Assembly (NCBI GenBank): GCA_009801085.1
Contig: VNWV01000006.1
Span: 1,550,001 to 1,614,000, forward strand
Length of the DNA: 64,000 nucleotides
Direction of reading: 5' to 3'
Source: Lasiodiplodia sp. COLG20
Taxonomy: Eukaryota; Ascomycota; Dothideomycetes; Botryosphaeriales; Botryosphaeriaceae
Below, in pieces: positions 31,729 to 42,307 of this stretch. The notes beneath the pieces were generated by a model, which did no database searches, was not told the origin of the DNA, and saw only the letters and a program-made list of their open reading frames with translations. A program made the translations under genes and the position numbers. Position 1 is the first letter of the stretch. The number at the start of each line of letters is the position of its first letter.

Positions 31729-34570
31729 ACGCGTGTGGTGTGGCCGGGGCGGCCGTCGTTCCTCCGCGGGCGACCCTCAGCGTGGGAAAGCTTAAGCTTC
31801 GCAGGGAGACGAAATTCGGCTGCACCTGGTTCTTGGACCGAGGGTTACGCAGGAATGACCGAGGCGAACGAGACCACTCCCAAGACGAGTCAAGCCAGGG
31901 AAGCACATAAGAAGCCGCCACGGCGCCCTCAAGAAATTCTTGAGCGCAGGGTCGCGAGATTCCTGAACGCGCCGGCAGGGGCTGTGTCGAAGGATAAAAC
32001 CTGTGCCAATGCTGAGACACGCCCGACGCCCAGCCTTGGGCGGATTCCGAGTGTTCACAATGGCCTGGCCTTCTTTCACGCTCGACCTCGGAAGCCCGAC
32101 CGGAAGCCCGACCAGTTGCACAGATTTTCCAACCCCCACCACGTGCAATTCCCCGTCTCAAATCGTCTCAGGCGGGCTCAACCCGTGGCTTCGAAGGGCA
32201 CCTCACGGCCGTGGTCGCAGGCAGGTCCGGCAATTGGCGGCAGGGTCCTCGGCAGTGGGGGATCCGGGCGGGCAGCAGAGGGGGAGGAGGGGCAGAGCTC
32301 TCTGGGCGGACAGCACTCACCAATGCACACAGAGTACAGTATGCACAGCCGACGGAGGTCCAGTGAAGAGGGCGGATGCTGGCGTCAATCGTGACGATTG
32401 AGTGTGTCCGGCTCTGCGGTCGGCGAGGTTAGGGGCTGCGTCAACGGGTGCGAGCGGGGCAGGCGGTGGTGTGAGGTGGTGACGGTGATGCAGTGAGGAG
32501 GAGAGAGGATGGGCTGGCAGCTGAGAGGGGAGTGATGCAGAGGCCGGCTGCGCAGAGGCCCGGTGGGAGTCGAGCCGGTGAGGTCTTATGGAAGGGTGAT
32601 GTGCAGGCAGGGAAGAGAATTGTGCACAAACGTACCCCGTTCACTAAGACTTTGGCCGCTGAAGAGCCGACGGATGAATGACGGCGGAGGGAAGGGGGAA
32701 GGAGAGGTGAGGTGAAGGTGGAGGAGGAGAGGCTGAGGGCGCTCGCGTCGCCTGGCGGAGGGCCAAGGTTTGAGATCGGTACGGCGAGCTTACTTGCACT
32801 CGTATGGGGCTCGCCGCCAGCGCTCGGTGCACACTAAACTGCTTCGACGCGGCTGTTCCTTGCTCTCCGCCAGCATCGCGCGACAGCCAATCCCCGCACG
32901 CTGCCAGCGCTGCACAAAACGCCATGCTTTTCGCCCGGCAGTGGGCCCGCGGTTGTCTGCTTCGGGCGGCGCGCACGCCAGCCCACCAAGTGCAGCAACG
33001 CGTCCCAGCGTGCCACGGCCAGCGATTGCTGCGGCAGCGTGCACAACGCAGGCGCCCGCATAGGGGCGGCGAGCCCTCATCTCCGCCGCCGCTCACGGTC
33101 CAGCAGGCAGATGCAGCCGGCGCCCACAGACCAGCGCCAGCTGCTCAACGCGTTCCTCTCCGCCGCCCCCCGGCCATTATGACACGACACCACGGCCACG
33201 GGCTGCGCTCAATCAGCGCCCGCCGTCGCCCTGCACGCTGCCACACGCCCGCGAACCCCAGATCTAACGGGGCGCGTCTGCCCAATCTCGCGCCCGGCAC
33301 GGCCTGAAGGCAGCCCTGTCCGCGGCACGCCAGCGCTGCGAGCGGTAAGGCTCCTCAGCCCAGCAGCCTGCGCCGCCACGCCTTCCCTGCACCGTCCCCT
33401 GCGCTTTCTCCCAGGTTTGCACCGTCACCGTTCGCGGAGCAGCATAGCGCGCAGCACGCTGGCACCACCACCGCGCATCGCCTTGGCGCCCTCTCGTCCA
33501 TCCCGCAGCCCAATCGATGTCTGTTTGCCGCCTGCGTTTCGCACAGCGCTCGCCCAACCCGCGTGTCACATGCGGCTCGCTGAGTTTCAGCGCCGTCTCC
33601 GCGACGCTTGAACGACCCCCAATCCGGCCGCCCGTGATTCGCGCGGCAGGGTTGCTGCGTTGACGAAAACGTGTGCTTGCAGATCGATGCGGTGAAAGCA
33701 TCACCAGGCCCGCCGGCGCACCATCCGGCCTCCATTTGAACGGCCAGGTCCCGCCCTTGCTTGGCCTCTCACTGCCGTCTTCACGCTGAGCTTCGCAGCC
33801 CGTCTGATGTCACATCCGCGCCGCCGTCTCCTGAACACAACGTCCGTCGCGGCTAGCCCGTCCGACGCGTTCCTTCATTTCATGCGTGACTCCGCGTCGC
33901 CGCGACAAACCACGGAGTCGCGGCGGCATAGGAACAACCCGTACAATATAGTGCGTGCATGTGTCGTGTGTCTGCATAATGGCGCAGGCGGTGACGGCCG
34001 GTGGGCCTCCAACAAGGCCAGGATCCGCACGTTGGTGGATAAGAATCACCTGCTCCGCTCCGCCGCCGCAGCAGTCCGCCTGCAGAGAATTTTCGCTCAA
34101 CGCCTTGGGCTTTTTTACCGCCTCTTGCTGTTCTCGTGGTTTCTCTAGCAGCGGACGCCCCACTCTCGCCGCGAGAATTTGCACGCGGCGGGAGGCTACG
34201 GATTATCCTTCCCCATTTCCTCGCGTAATCCTTACGGGTGAAGTCCGAGAGCAGCGATCAGGCTAGGCGCCACGCCCGATGGAAGCATGTCAGAAGCGCG
34301 TTCAGATAAAACGCATCATCTCCGTGGCATGAAACATCCGCATTCTAGATGGAGCAGCAGCCGAGCCTTCGAAACGCTGCCGCCTCGCCAAAGCCTCCGC
34401 ATAAAAGAATGCAGCCGTTAGCCGTCCACAGACGAGATGAGATCGGTGACGCAGTCGATGCCGGCCCGCCGGCTGGGATAAAGCCATAAGAGAGTACGTG
34501 CTCAGGACGGAAGGTGGCCACTTCTGGGTCCGTGGCTGAAATGGCGCCGAACGCGCGACCACCAACGCGT
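31729..34570. promoter_or_regulatory. Five ACGCGT (MCB) sites upstream of the cyclin
   Basis: ACGCGT occurs at 31729-31734, 32998-33003, 33148-33153, 33865-33870 and 34565-34570. This is the MluI cell-cycle box bound by MBF (Mbp1/Swi6) in ascomycetes, which drives G1/S genes. The nearest is ~850 bp from the cyclin start, the others 2.1-3.7 kb. GC-rich sequence raises the chance rate, so only part may be functional. Confidence 0.3.
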
Positions 34571-35399
34571 GAGCAGCAGCCGTTCAACCCTAAGTCCGGT
34601 CATATGCAATGCACAGCTCAGGCTTTTCATCAAACCTGGCATCGCCCGGCCGCCACTGGGCAAAGCGTCGGATAGACGGAGCCACACGGCTTTTTGCAGC
34701 GTCACTCTGACTCCGCCGTGCATCCTGCCCACCTTACCCGCGGCGCGTCGAACAGAAAATTCTGCCAATACCGACGGCGTTGGCGCATGTCTCAACCGCC
34801 ATGCTATTGAAACGCGAAATAGCACGCCATTTTATTGCACCAATCGCTGAACCCTAGCTACACGACTCTCGTTTCCAGAATAGCCACTTCTCCGCAGATC
34901 AGCTCCGACCACCAAAACCGATGATCGTCCCTCCACATCAACCACGACGATCCCGCCGTCACGCAACTGTGGCCCAGCCACGCCGCTGGGCGCCTCACTG
35001 CCGGTACCCGCCAGCTCCGCTTTCCTATCAAAATCATACATCCGCTCTCAGCCGCACCAGGTAAGGGTTCAGGACGAGCCGTGGTGACACATGAGACGTG
35101 TGGTGAATCAAGCGCTGTCGACTTCCCTTAGTAGAGACATTAACTTTCCTTGCCGATGTGCTTTACACACACGGAGACATAAGCAGGGAAACTCTAACAG
35201 CACAACTATGCACCTGCATTAGAGGAAGGATTCTACTAGTCGCCGCCGACACAGCAGGCTTTGGATCGCCATTGCAGCAAGCATCATCCACGCTTTACAT
35301 GTTAGCAGCAGCGCTTCCCTTCGGAAAAGTGTGGATCAACAGCGCAGGTGGTCGATCCTTCCAGCCTTGCAGCTGTGGCAACGGGGCAGCTGTGGCAAC

Positions 35400-35482
35400 G
35401 GGACAGCTGAAGCGTCCATCCTTGACATGGATACACAGCATATTCATGTACAAAAGCATCCAGATAGAAGCTTCAACTACCT
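35400..35482. repeat. Hairpin repeat copy E, degraded
   Basis: GGACAGCTGAAGCGTCCATC at the left and AGCATCCAGATAGAAGCTTC followed by AACTACC at the right keep the order and spacing of copy C. Both TCCGGACG cores are altered. Total length ~83 bp. Confidence 0.6.
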
Positions 35483-36073
35483 CGACCTTGCTGTAATGCT
35501 AAGCCGGTCTCAAGGCGGGCCGTTGGTGTGGCAACATGGCGCGGTGGCAAGGTCTGAGCATCGAGCATAGAGCACAGCCGTGAGCGGATATCCGCAGCGG
35601 CACGGGCGGCCGACCCGTTAGGGTTCCTTGTTCATGGGATGTCACAGATTCCTTCAAGGCTTCCCCAGCCACCCCAGCGGATCCTCAGGTGAGGCTGACA
35701 TCGACAAGGCTAAATCCCCCATGGTGAATTTAAACCGGATTGCGGGATTTCCGGTCGCAGGCGGATGGCGGTGACGGGGAGTCGCGAGTTGCACCGTTGT
35801 CTGCGTTGGGGCAAGCGTCCGGTCGGGGAGAGGTCTGGCGCCGACGAAGTGCCGTCACACTTGATAGCGATCCATACTGCAGAGCGTAGCAGTTTTCCGG
35901 AATGATGAACAAAGTGCAACACCACCAGGCTGATAATGTGATGATGTTGTGCTGCGTCCATGCTGGAGAAAAGGTGAGGGGTGAAGGGTTGACGTCGCAT
36001 TAAAATCACGGCTCGCTTACTAGCGCGCGTCAATGACCGCGGCCTCGGAGGAAAAAACGCCGATGGTCAAGGG

Positions 36074-36081
36074 AAATTTTT
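36074..36081 (-). promoter_or_regulatory. RRPE-like element upstream of UTP4
   Basis: AAATTTTT (AAAAATTT on the other strand) lies ~170 bp before the UTP4 start. The ribosomal RNA processing element of yeast ribosome-biogenesis genes has this core. It is a short AT motif in GC-rich surroundings, which gives slight support. Confidence 0.3.
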
Positions 36082-36252
36082 GGAACGTCGTTCTCGCGCT
36101 CGAACTTGCGAAGTCTACGCGCCGCGGTCGTCCGTACGCCGTATTCCCAGGTCTTAAACAAGCGCAACGTTTCACGCAGAAGCGCGCCAGCAGTCGACAG
36201 TCGGCGCGCCCTTCCTGTAACCCTCCACGCGCCGTTGCGCGCCTCAAACACC

Positions 36253-39080
36253 ATGGACATTCATCGCTCGCGCTTCGTACCTTACCCGGCGTCCGCCATC
36301 AACGCCCTTGCCTTTTCCTATTCCGACTCAAAAGACACCAGCAAAGGCGCCGGTAACGTCAGGCTCGCGATTGGCCGTGCCAACGGCAACATTGAAGTCT
36401 GGAACCCCGGCAAGGACGGAGAATGGATTCACGAGATCACACTCAGCGGCGGCAAGGATCGCAGCGTCGAGGGCCTGGCATGGATACAAGAGCCGGATGA
36501 GGAGGACGAAGGATTCACCTCCGTCGGTCGCTTGCGCTTGTTCAGCATTGGCTATTCGAGCACCGTAACGGAGTGGGACCTGGTCACCGGGCTGCCTCTG
36601 CGCCACTCGAGCGGCAACCACAGTGAAGTCTGGTGCCTTGCAGCGCAACCTCGATGGAAGGCTGGACAGAAGGCTGCGAAGGAGGGCGAGTTTCGTGGAC
36701 AGAACTTGGTTGCTGGATGCGCTGACGGCACGCTCGCCGTCCTGTCAACCGACGAGAACGACCTGAGGTTCTCCCGCTTCCTCTCACGGCCGACGGCGAA
36801 GAAGGCGCGAGTTCTCAGCGTCACGTATCAGAATCGCGATATTGTGGTTGCGGGCTTCGCCGACAGTGCGGTCAGAGTTTTCGATTCAAGGAACGGCCAG
36901 CTGTTGCGGAACATCACTCTCGGTGGGCCATCCACTGCAGGACCGAAAGAAACCCTGGTTTGGGCTGTGAAATGCTTGCCCAATGGCGATATTGTCTCTG
37001 GCGATTCTACCGGAGAGGTGCGGTTCTACGACGGCAAGAATTACTCGCTTCTGCAGAGAATTTCCTCGCACAAGGCCGATGTCTTGGACCTTGCAGTCAG
37101 CAGGGATGGGAAGACTGTCTTCAGCGGTGGCATGGATCAGCGTACCACCGTGTACACCGCGTCTGGTCCGGAAAAGCGATGGGTTGAGAGTGGCCACCGG
37201 AGATTCCATGATCACGACGTGAAGACCATGGCAACGTACGAAAGCAAAGGCTTGAGCGTTTTGGTTTCTGGAGGTACGATATGCAAGGACCACTACCCAA
37301 CCACCATGCTAAACAAATGACAGGTCTCGATACTCACCCCATCCTTATCCCGATTCGCTCCTTCAGCACCGAGCACTCTCGCAAACTGCCCGCCCTTCCT
37401 CAAAGCCCCCCGGTTACGAGCGCACCCCGTGCGCGCCTCCTGGTCAGTTGGTGGGATCGCGAGGTACGAATCTGGCGGGTCAAGAAGCGTGACACCAGCG
37501 GTGAGCTGCCCAAACTGGTGGCTCGCTTGGCATTGAAGGGTGATGAAAATATCACGTCTGCAACAATTTCGGAGGATGGCAGCATTCTGGCCATTTCGAC
37601 CGTTGCAGAAATTAAGGTTTTTCACCTGTCGTTGCGCAAGGGCGAGACTGACAGGAGCCTCCGCGTGAGGAAACTGGACAGCCCTCCGCTTCCCCAGGAG
37701 GGTGGCGCGCGTTTGGTGCAACTGAGCCCGAACGGCAGGTGGCTGGCAATCATCACGCACGAAAACAAAATCTTCTTGGCCCGCCTGACGAACGAGGAGG
37801 AGGAGCCCAGCAAGTGGAGAATCGTCCCTCGCGTCGTGGAGCTCCACCGGTTACACAGAAAACTGGAGTACCAAAATTCGCTCAACGGTTACTGGGGCAG
37901 CTACGACAGAATCATCACCCGTGTTGCACTATCCAACGACGTGCTCGTCGTCAGCGACCTTGCAGGGTACCTTGACAGCTGGGTTGTTGAAGGAAACGAG
38001 GACATCACAGCGCCTGAAGTCGACTTGCCCGAAAAGGAAAAACTTTCGAAAGATGCATCGTCTGACGATGATGACGACGACGACGACGACGAAGATGAGA
38101 GCCGTCCAGTCATCTTTTTTGGCCAACACTGGGTGCGCAACCCTGCCGGTCATCTCCTACCGAAACTCGAGTCCTCAGCACTAGTGCTGTCTTTCCGACC
38201 AACGAAGGATTCGGAAACCCAGCCTAACGGCAACCCCGCCGTGCATCCGACGAGGCAAAACCCACACCCTCACTCGCACACGCTGCCAGGCGGCGAGCAC
38301 CGGCTGCTTGCAGTCACTGCTTACCATCAGGTTTACGAATTCGACATACTCAATGGCAGGATGACGGATTGGTCCAGGCGGAACCCTACGTCCGACTTCC
38401 CTGCAGAGTTCAGGGGCCAGCGAGACAGGGCGATGGGTTGCTTGTGGGACATCAATGACACGCGAGAGCGGTTGTGGTTGTACGGCAGCAACTGGTTGTT
38501 CATGTTCGACCTCGCAACCGATTTCTCGGACGGATCATCAGCCTCCGACGGTGTCACAAACGGCGCGGAGACCCCGCTGAAGAAGCGGAAGCGAGGACCG
38601 GAGGACGACGCGCTCAGGAAGCACACTAGCGGCGCAGGCAGCAAGATGGCGGCACGGGAGATTGAGGGAGCGGGGCGGAAGTACCGCAAGATCACGGGGG
38701 CCGACGCGGCCTCCTGGGTTGAGCTGCAGCAAGGGCAAGAGGCGTCAGAGGACGACGAGGCTGACGCCGGAGAGGCTCAGTACGAGCGCTCGAACGCTCT
38801 CGCGACTCTGCGGCGGGGCGCCTCTGAGGGCGGTGACCAAACCAATGACGAGGCAGACGAGGCCCAGTCTGCCTCGCAGCGCAAGAGCCACTGGCACACT
38901 TTCAAGTACCGACCGGTACTGGGTTTGGTCCCCATCAGCCACGACGGCGGTGAAGGTGCTGCGGCCAAGAGCGGGAAGGCGAAGTCGGACACAGCCGCTC
39001 CGCTGGAAGTGGTCCTTGTGGAGAGGCCAACATGGGATCTGGACTTGCCGCCGAAGTTTGTTGGCGTGCACGATAGATAG
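36253..39080 (+). CDS. UTP4: U3 snoRNA-associated protein 4 (WD40, t-UTP subunit)
   Basis: Two exons, 36253-37273 and 37324-39080, with a 50-bp intron (gtacga..aaatgacag) joining SVLVSGG to LDTHPILIPI; 925 residues. Utp4 (human Cirhin) is part of the t-UTP/UtpA complex that opens pre-rRNA transcription and 18S processing in the nucleolus. The N-terminus MDIHRSRFVPYPASAINALAFS is the family signature. Two WD40 propellers follow: repeats with SIGYSSTVTEWDLVTG, GCADGTLAVLSTD, AGFADSAVRVFDSRNGQLL, GDSTGEVRFYDGKNYSLL and SGGMDQRTTVYT in the first; SWWDREVRIWRVK and later repeats in the second. A poly-Asp stretch (~residues 595-610) and a basic, disordered part (~760-860, LKKRKRGPED) are inserted. 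The ATG follows a CAAACACC context. A fragment of this gene is duplicated at 25.4 kb. Confidence 0.9.
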
Positions 39081-40953
39081 CTGATGGAGACGGGAACTAG
39101 CCGATAGGCAACGTGGACGGGCGGGGAGGATGACCTCAGTGTCTCGGCTAGATGTGAGTGTATCAAGGTGCGGTCACTGCAGATCCCGTCACGGGGTGGA
39201 AGTGCCTCAGACGGGCGACGTAGGTGTTTTGGATAAGATAAGCATTTTAGACTAGGCGCAAGGGGGCAACTGAAAATGGGATTGTAGGTTTTGGTTGACC
39301 TGTGAATTAGCTCGGTGGCTGCGACGTTCTGGAAGCTTTGTGGACGCTATGGTTCTCTCGACCAGCGCTAGAGGATCCGGGCTTGAAGCGCGGCTAAGCG
39401 ACGTCTCCCTCTGCGCGCGGAAAGGGTGGTACATGCCGCGCGGCGGAGAACAGCAATTCAACAACACGAAGCTGAAGAGCTGGTTTTGGTGGTGGAGTGG
39501 GTCAGGCCAGCTGCTTGGTCACGCAGTCGTTCGTTGGTCCGCAGGGCGGGAGGCGGCCGCGTCAGCTTGCGGGGGGCGGAAGAGGCTCTGAGGGCATCCC
39601 TGTGCGCAGCGCAGAAAAGAAAAAGAAGAAAAATGACAGAGGGGATCTCCGCTGGGATGCGCGGCGTCCGCTGGCTTTTGTCCTCGTTCTCGGCAGCGGC
39701 CGTATCTGCTCCTCACGAGCCAAGGGCGGAGGGCAGATGGCGCCGTCGTTTAGGCTGGCATTGGTGAGGAAAAGCAGATGAGGATTCGCGCGCTTGGCGG
39801 GCGGGAGCCTAGAGCTATGTTGCAGTGCATGGAGATCACTGATGATGGCGAAGCAACGTAAGCGCCAGAGGCACTGCTGGGAGCAGCTATTGTAAAGTGG
39901 AACGCTGTGCCGCCAAGCCTTGCTGCGCAATCATATCATGGTAGCGGAGCGAGCACTTCCGGAAAGCAAAGCGGTCACAATTCTTGAGCAGACTTCAGTC
40001 GTCAGCAATGGACTCACTACGTAGTAGAGCAGTGTCGCGTCCGCAGAGGCACGCGTCAGAGGGGGTGCGAGTCGCGCGGTATACATACTCCAGCGGGCCA
40101 CGAGTCAGCGCAGCCAGGTTTGAGTGACACGCGGCGTGCGCGGCTGGTGGCTTGTCCGTACGCGCGGCGGACTGAACTGAGGGGCGGACCGGAGAAGGCG
40201 AAGGGCCCGGCCTACGAATAGCCGCAGCGGCATTAGGTAGCGGCGCAACCCAGTCGCCCTCGTGGCCGTCAGCAATGCTTATGGAGCGCGAGGGAGAGCA
40301 CTCGACGTCGTCGTCATCTGGCGCAACGACGAGTGCTCTGCACGAAGACTACGCGGCCGCAGGCGACATGTTTGCTGGGCCTTGAACTTAGTCATCTGGT
40401 TTGGGACGTCGCTTGGCTGGCGCAGTGTACCGGTAATTAATTTAAGGAGTCCACGCTGGCAGAAGAGCGTTCGGGTCCAGATGGGCTAACAACAATTCAT
40501 CATCCCCCCCGGCTGACGCAGAAGCACCTTTTGACGCTAGCTGGGATCTTGGGCCGTGATTGGCTGTGTCATCTTCCCAGTCGTCGTCAGCACCGAAAGC
40601 CCTACCGCGAGGGACGCGCAGTCCATCTCATAGCCGTCCGCGCTGCTCCTCGACCAGACCTATACTTTGCTCCCCCGTGCCCACACAACCTGTACAGCCT
40701 GTTTCGACCTCTCCGTCGCCCTGCCTGCCTGGATCTGGATGAAGAGGGCCCTGCTCCCCAAGGCACTCACCACCATACCCTCCCTCGCGCACTGACCCTG
40801 TGGCGGCTGTTCCTCGCCGAGGGCTGTGCAGCTGCTGCGGTCGCAAACCTGCCGCACGCCCATTCATACCCGCCCACACCCCAACCTCACCACCTACAAC
40901 ACCCGACACCATCTCAGGACGGCCGCTCCCCTCCATCCACCGCACACTTCGCA
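39081..40953. other. Intergenic between UTP4 and PNG1
   Basis: About 1.9 kb, GC-rich. The PNG1 frame stays open upstream to 40531 but has no ATG and a composition of Pro/His/Arg, so it is 5' leader. Confidence 0.4.
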
Positions 40954-42307
40954 ATGGCCGACTCGCACCACCCTCGCCGGGGGGCCGTCTTGGACGAGCG
41001 GAAGGCAAAGGAGTTGACGGAGAAGTTCCGCCAGGTCCTCAGCACAAAGCGCATGAACGACCTCAGTGGCCGCTCGCGCTCCGCCTCGCCCGCACCCTTC
41101 AACGCCGCCATGCCTCCGGCCACCGCACCACCGCCCTCGTACAGCTCGTGCATCAAGAACATCCCGCTGCTACCTCGCGAGCCTCGTGACGCCCGCTCGC
41201 TGCGCTTCAAGAACATGCTCAACTCGCTGTCCAACATGCCCGTCAAGTGGGAGAACCCGGGCCTCCTCGACGAGGCACTTCGCTCGATACCGCTGGATCA
41301 GATCTACGGCGAGGCCGAAGAGGAGAGCCAGATCTTCCTGGCCGAGGCCCAGAGCCTCGGCTCGGGCAAGAAGCCCGCTTGGGGCTACCAGGACTGCGTC
41401 GTGCGCGCATTGCTCCGGTGGTTCAAGCGCTCATTCTTCTCTTGGGTCAACAACCCCATCTGCACCACCTGCGGCTCGCCCACCATTGCCGTCGGAATGG
41501 CCGCACCACTCCCGGACGAATCGGCACGAGGTGCCAACCAAGTCGAGCTGTACCGCTGCTCGCTGGATCACTGTGGCTCCTACGAGAGATTCCCCCGCTA
41601 CAACGACGCTTTCGTCCTCCTCCAGACCCGGAAAGGAAGGTGTGGTGAGTGGGCAAACTGTTTCAGCATGCTTTGCAGGGCTGTGGGATCGCGCGTGCGC
41701 TGGGTATGGAACTCGGAGGACCACGTCTGGACTGAAGTGTACTCCGTGCACCGTAAGAGATGGGTTCACGTGGACGCATGCGAAGAAGCTTGGGACAAGC
41801 CCCGGCTTTACACTGAAGGTATGTGTCTGTCGGCGCTTAGGTTTTGTTGAGCACGTCGCTAATTGATATGAAGGCTGGGGTAAGAAGCTCGCTTACTGCA
41901 TTGCCTTCTCCGCCGACGGCGCTATGGACGTTACCAGGAGATATGTCCGCTCCGGCCGCCACGCTCTGGAGCGCAAGCGGGCATCCGAGTCCGAGCTGCT
42001 TTACATTATGAACGAGCTCCGCAGCATGCGGAGATCAAAGCTTTCGAAGCAGGACAAGTTCCGTCTGGAGGGCGAGGACATGGCCGAGGACCGTGAGCTG
42101 CGCCGCTACGTCGCCCAGCAGATTGCCTACGAAATCTGCAAGATCAACCCCCAGGACATTCTCCGCGGAGGCCACAGCACCCGTTCCCGCCCGGACCCTG
42201 ATGCACAAAAGGCTGCTGAGGGCCGGACTAGCGGCTCTACCGAATGGATCCGGCAAAGGGGCGAAGGCGGCGCACACAACCCTCAGAACCAACCTCCCCG
42301 GAGATGA
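40954..42307 (+). CDS. PNG1: Peptide:N-glycanase (transglutaminase-like)
   Basis: Two exons, 40954-41818 and 41874-42307, with a 55-bp intron (gtatgt..gatatgaag); 432 residues. PNGase removes N-glycans from misfolded glycoproteins in the cytosol before proteasomal breakdown. The transglutaminase core has the catalytic triad C230 (GRCGEWAN), H257 (EDHVWTEVY) and D274 (WVHVDACEE). The zinc-binding cysteines are C170, C173, C202 and C207. The joined junction reads [16 protein letters not shown] as in the family. The N-terminus is a ~60-residue disordered stretch without a PUB domain, as usual in fungi, and the C-terminus is a basic, helical region of fungal type. Neurospora PNG1 has been reported to lack key catalytic residues; here they are present, so activity is plausible. 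Confidence 0.92.

Larger units (their letters stand above)
30880..36252. other. 5.4-kb region between the cyclin and UTP4
   Basis: The divergent promoter interval for the cyclin (minus) and UTP4 (plus). Mostly GC-rich with long spurious frames on both strands and no recognised domain. It holds five ACGCGT palindromes (31729, 32998, 33148, 33865, 34565), hairpin-repeat copy E and an RRPE-like motif near UTP4. Confidence 0.5.

Noticed and set aside
31520..34850. Many 100-210 codon frames on both strands between the cyclin and UTP4
   Set aside because: GC-rich sequence has few stops; none shows a domain, splice logic or a membrane span, and they overlap each other on both strands.
40531..40953. 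N-terminal extension of PNG1 in the same frame
   Set aside because: No ATG in the extension and non-conserved Pro/His/Arg composition; MADSHHPRR fits a normal start.
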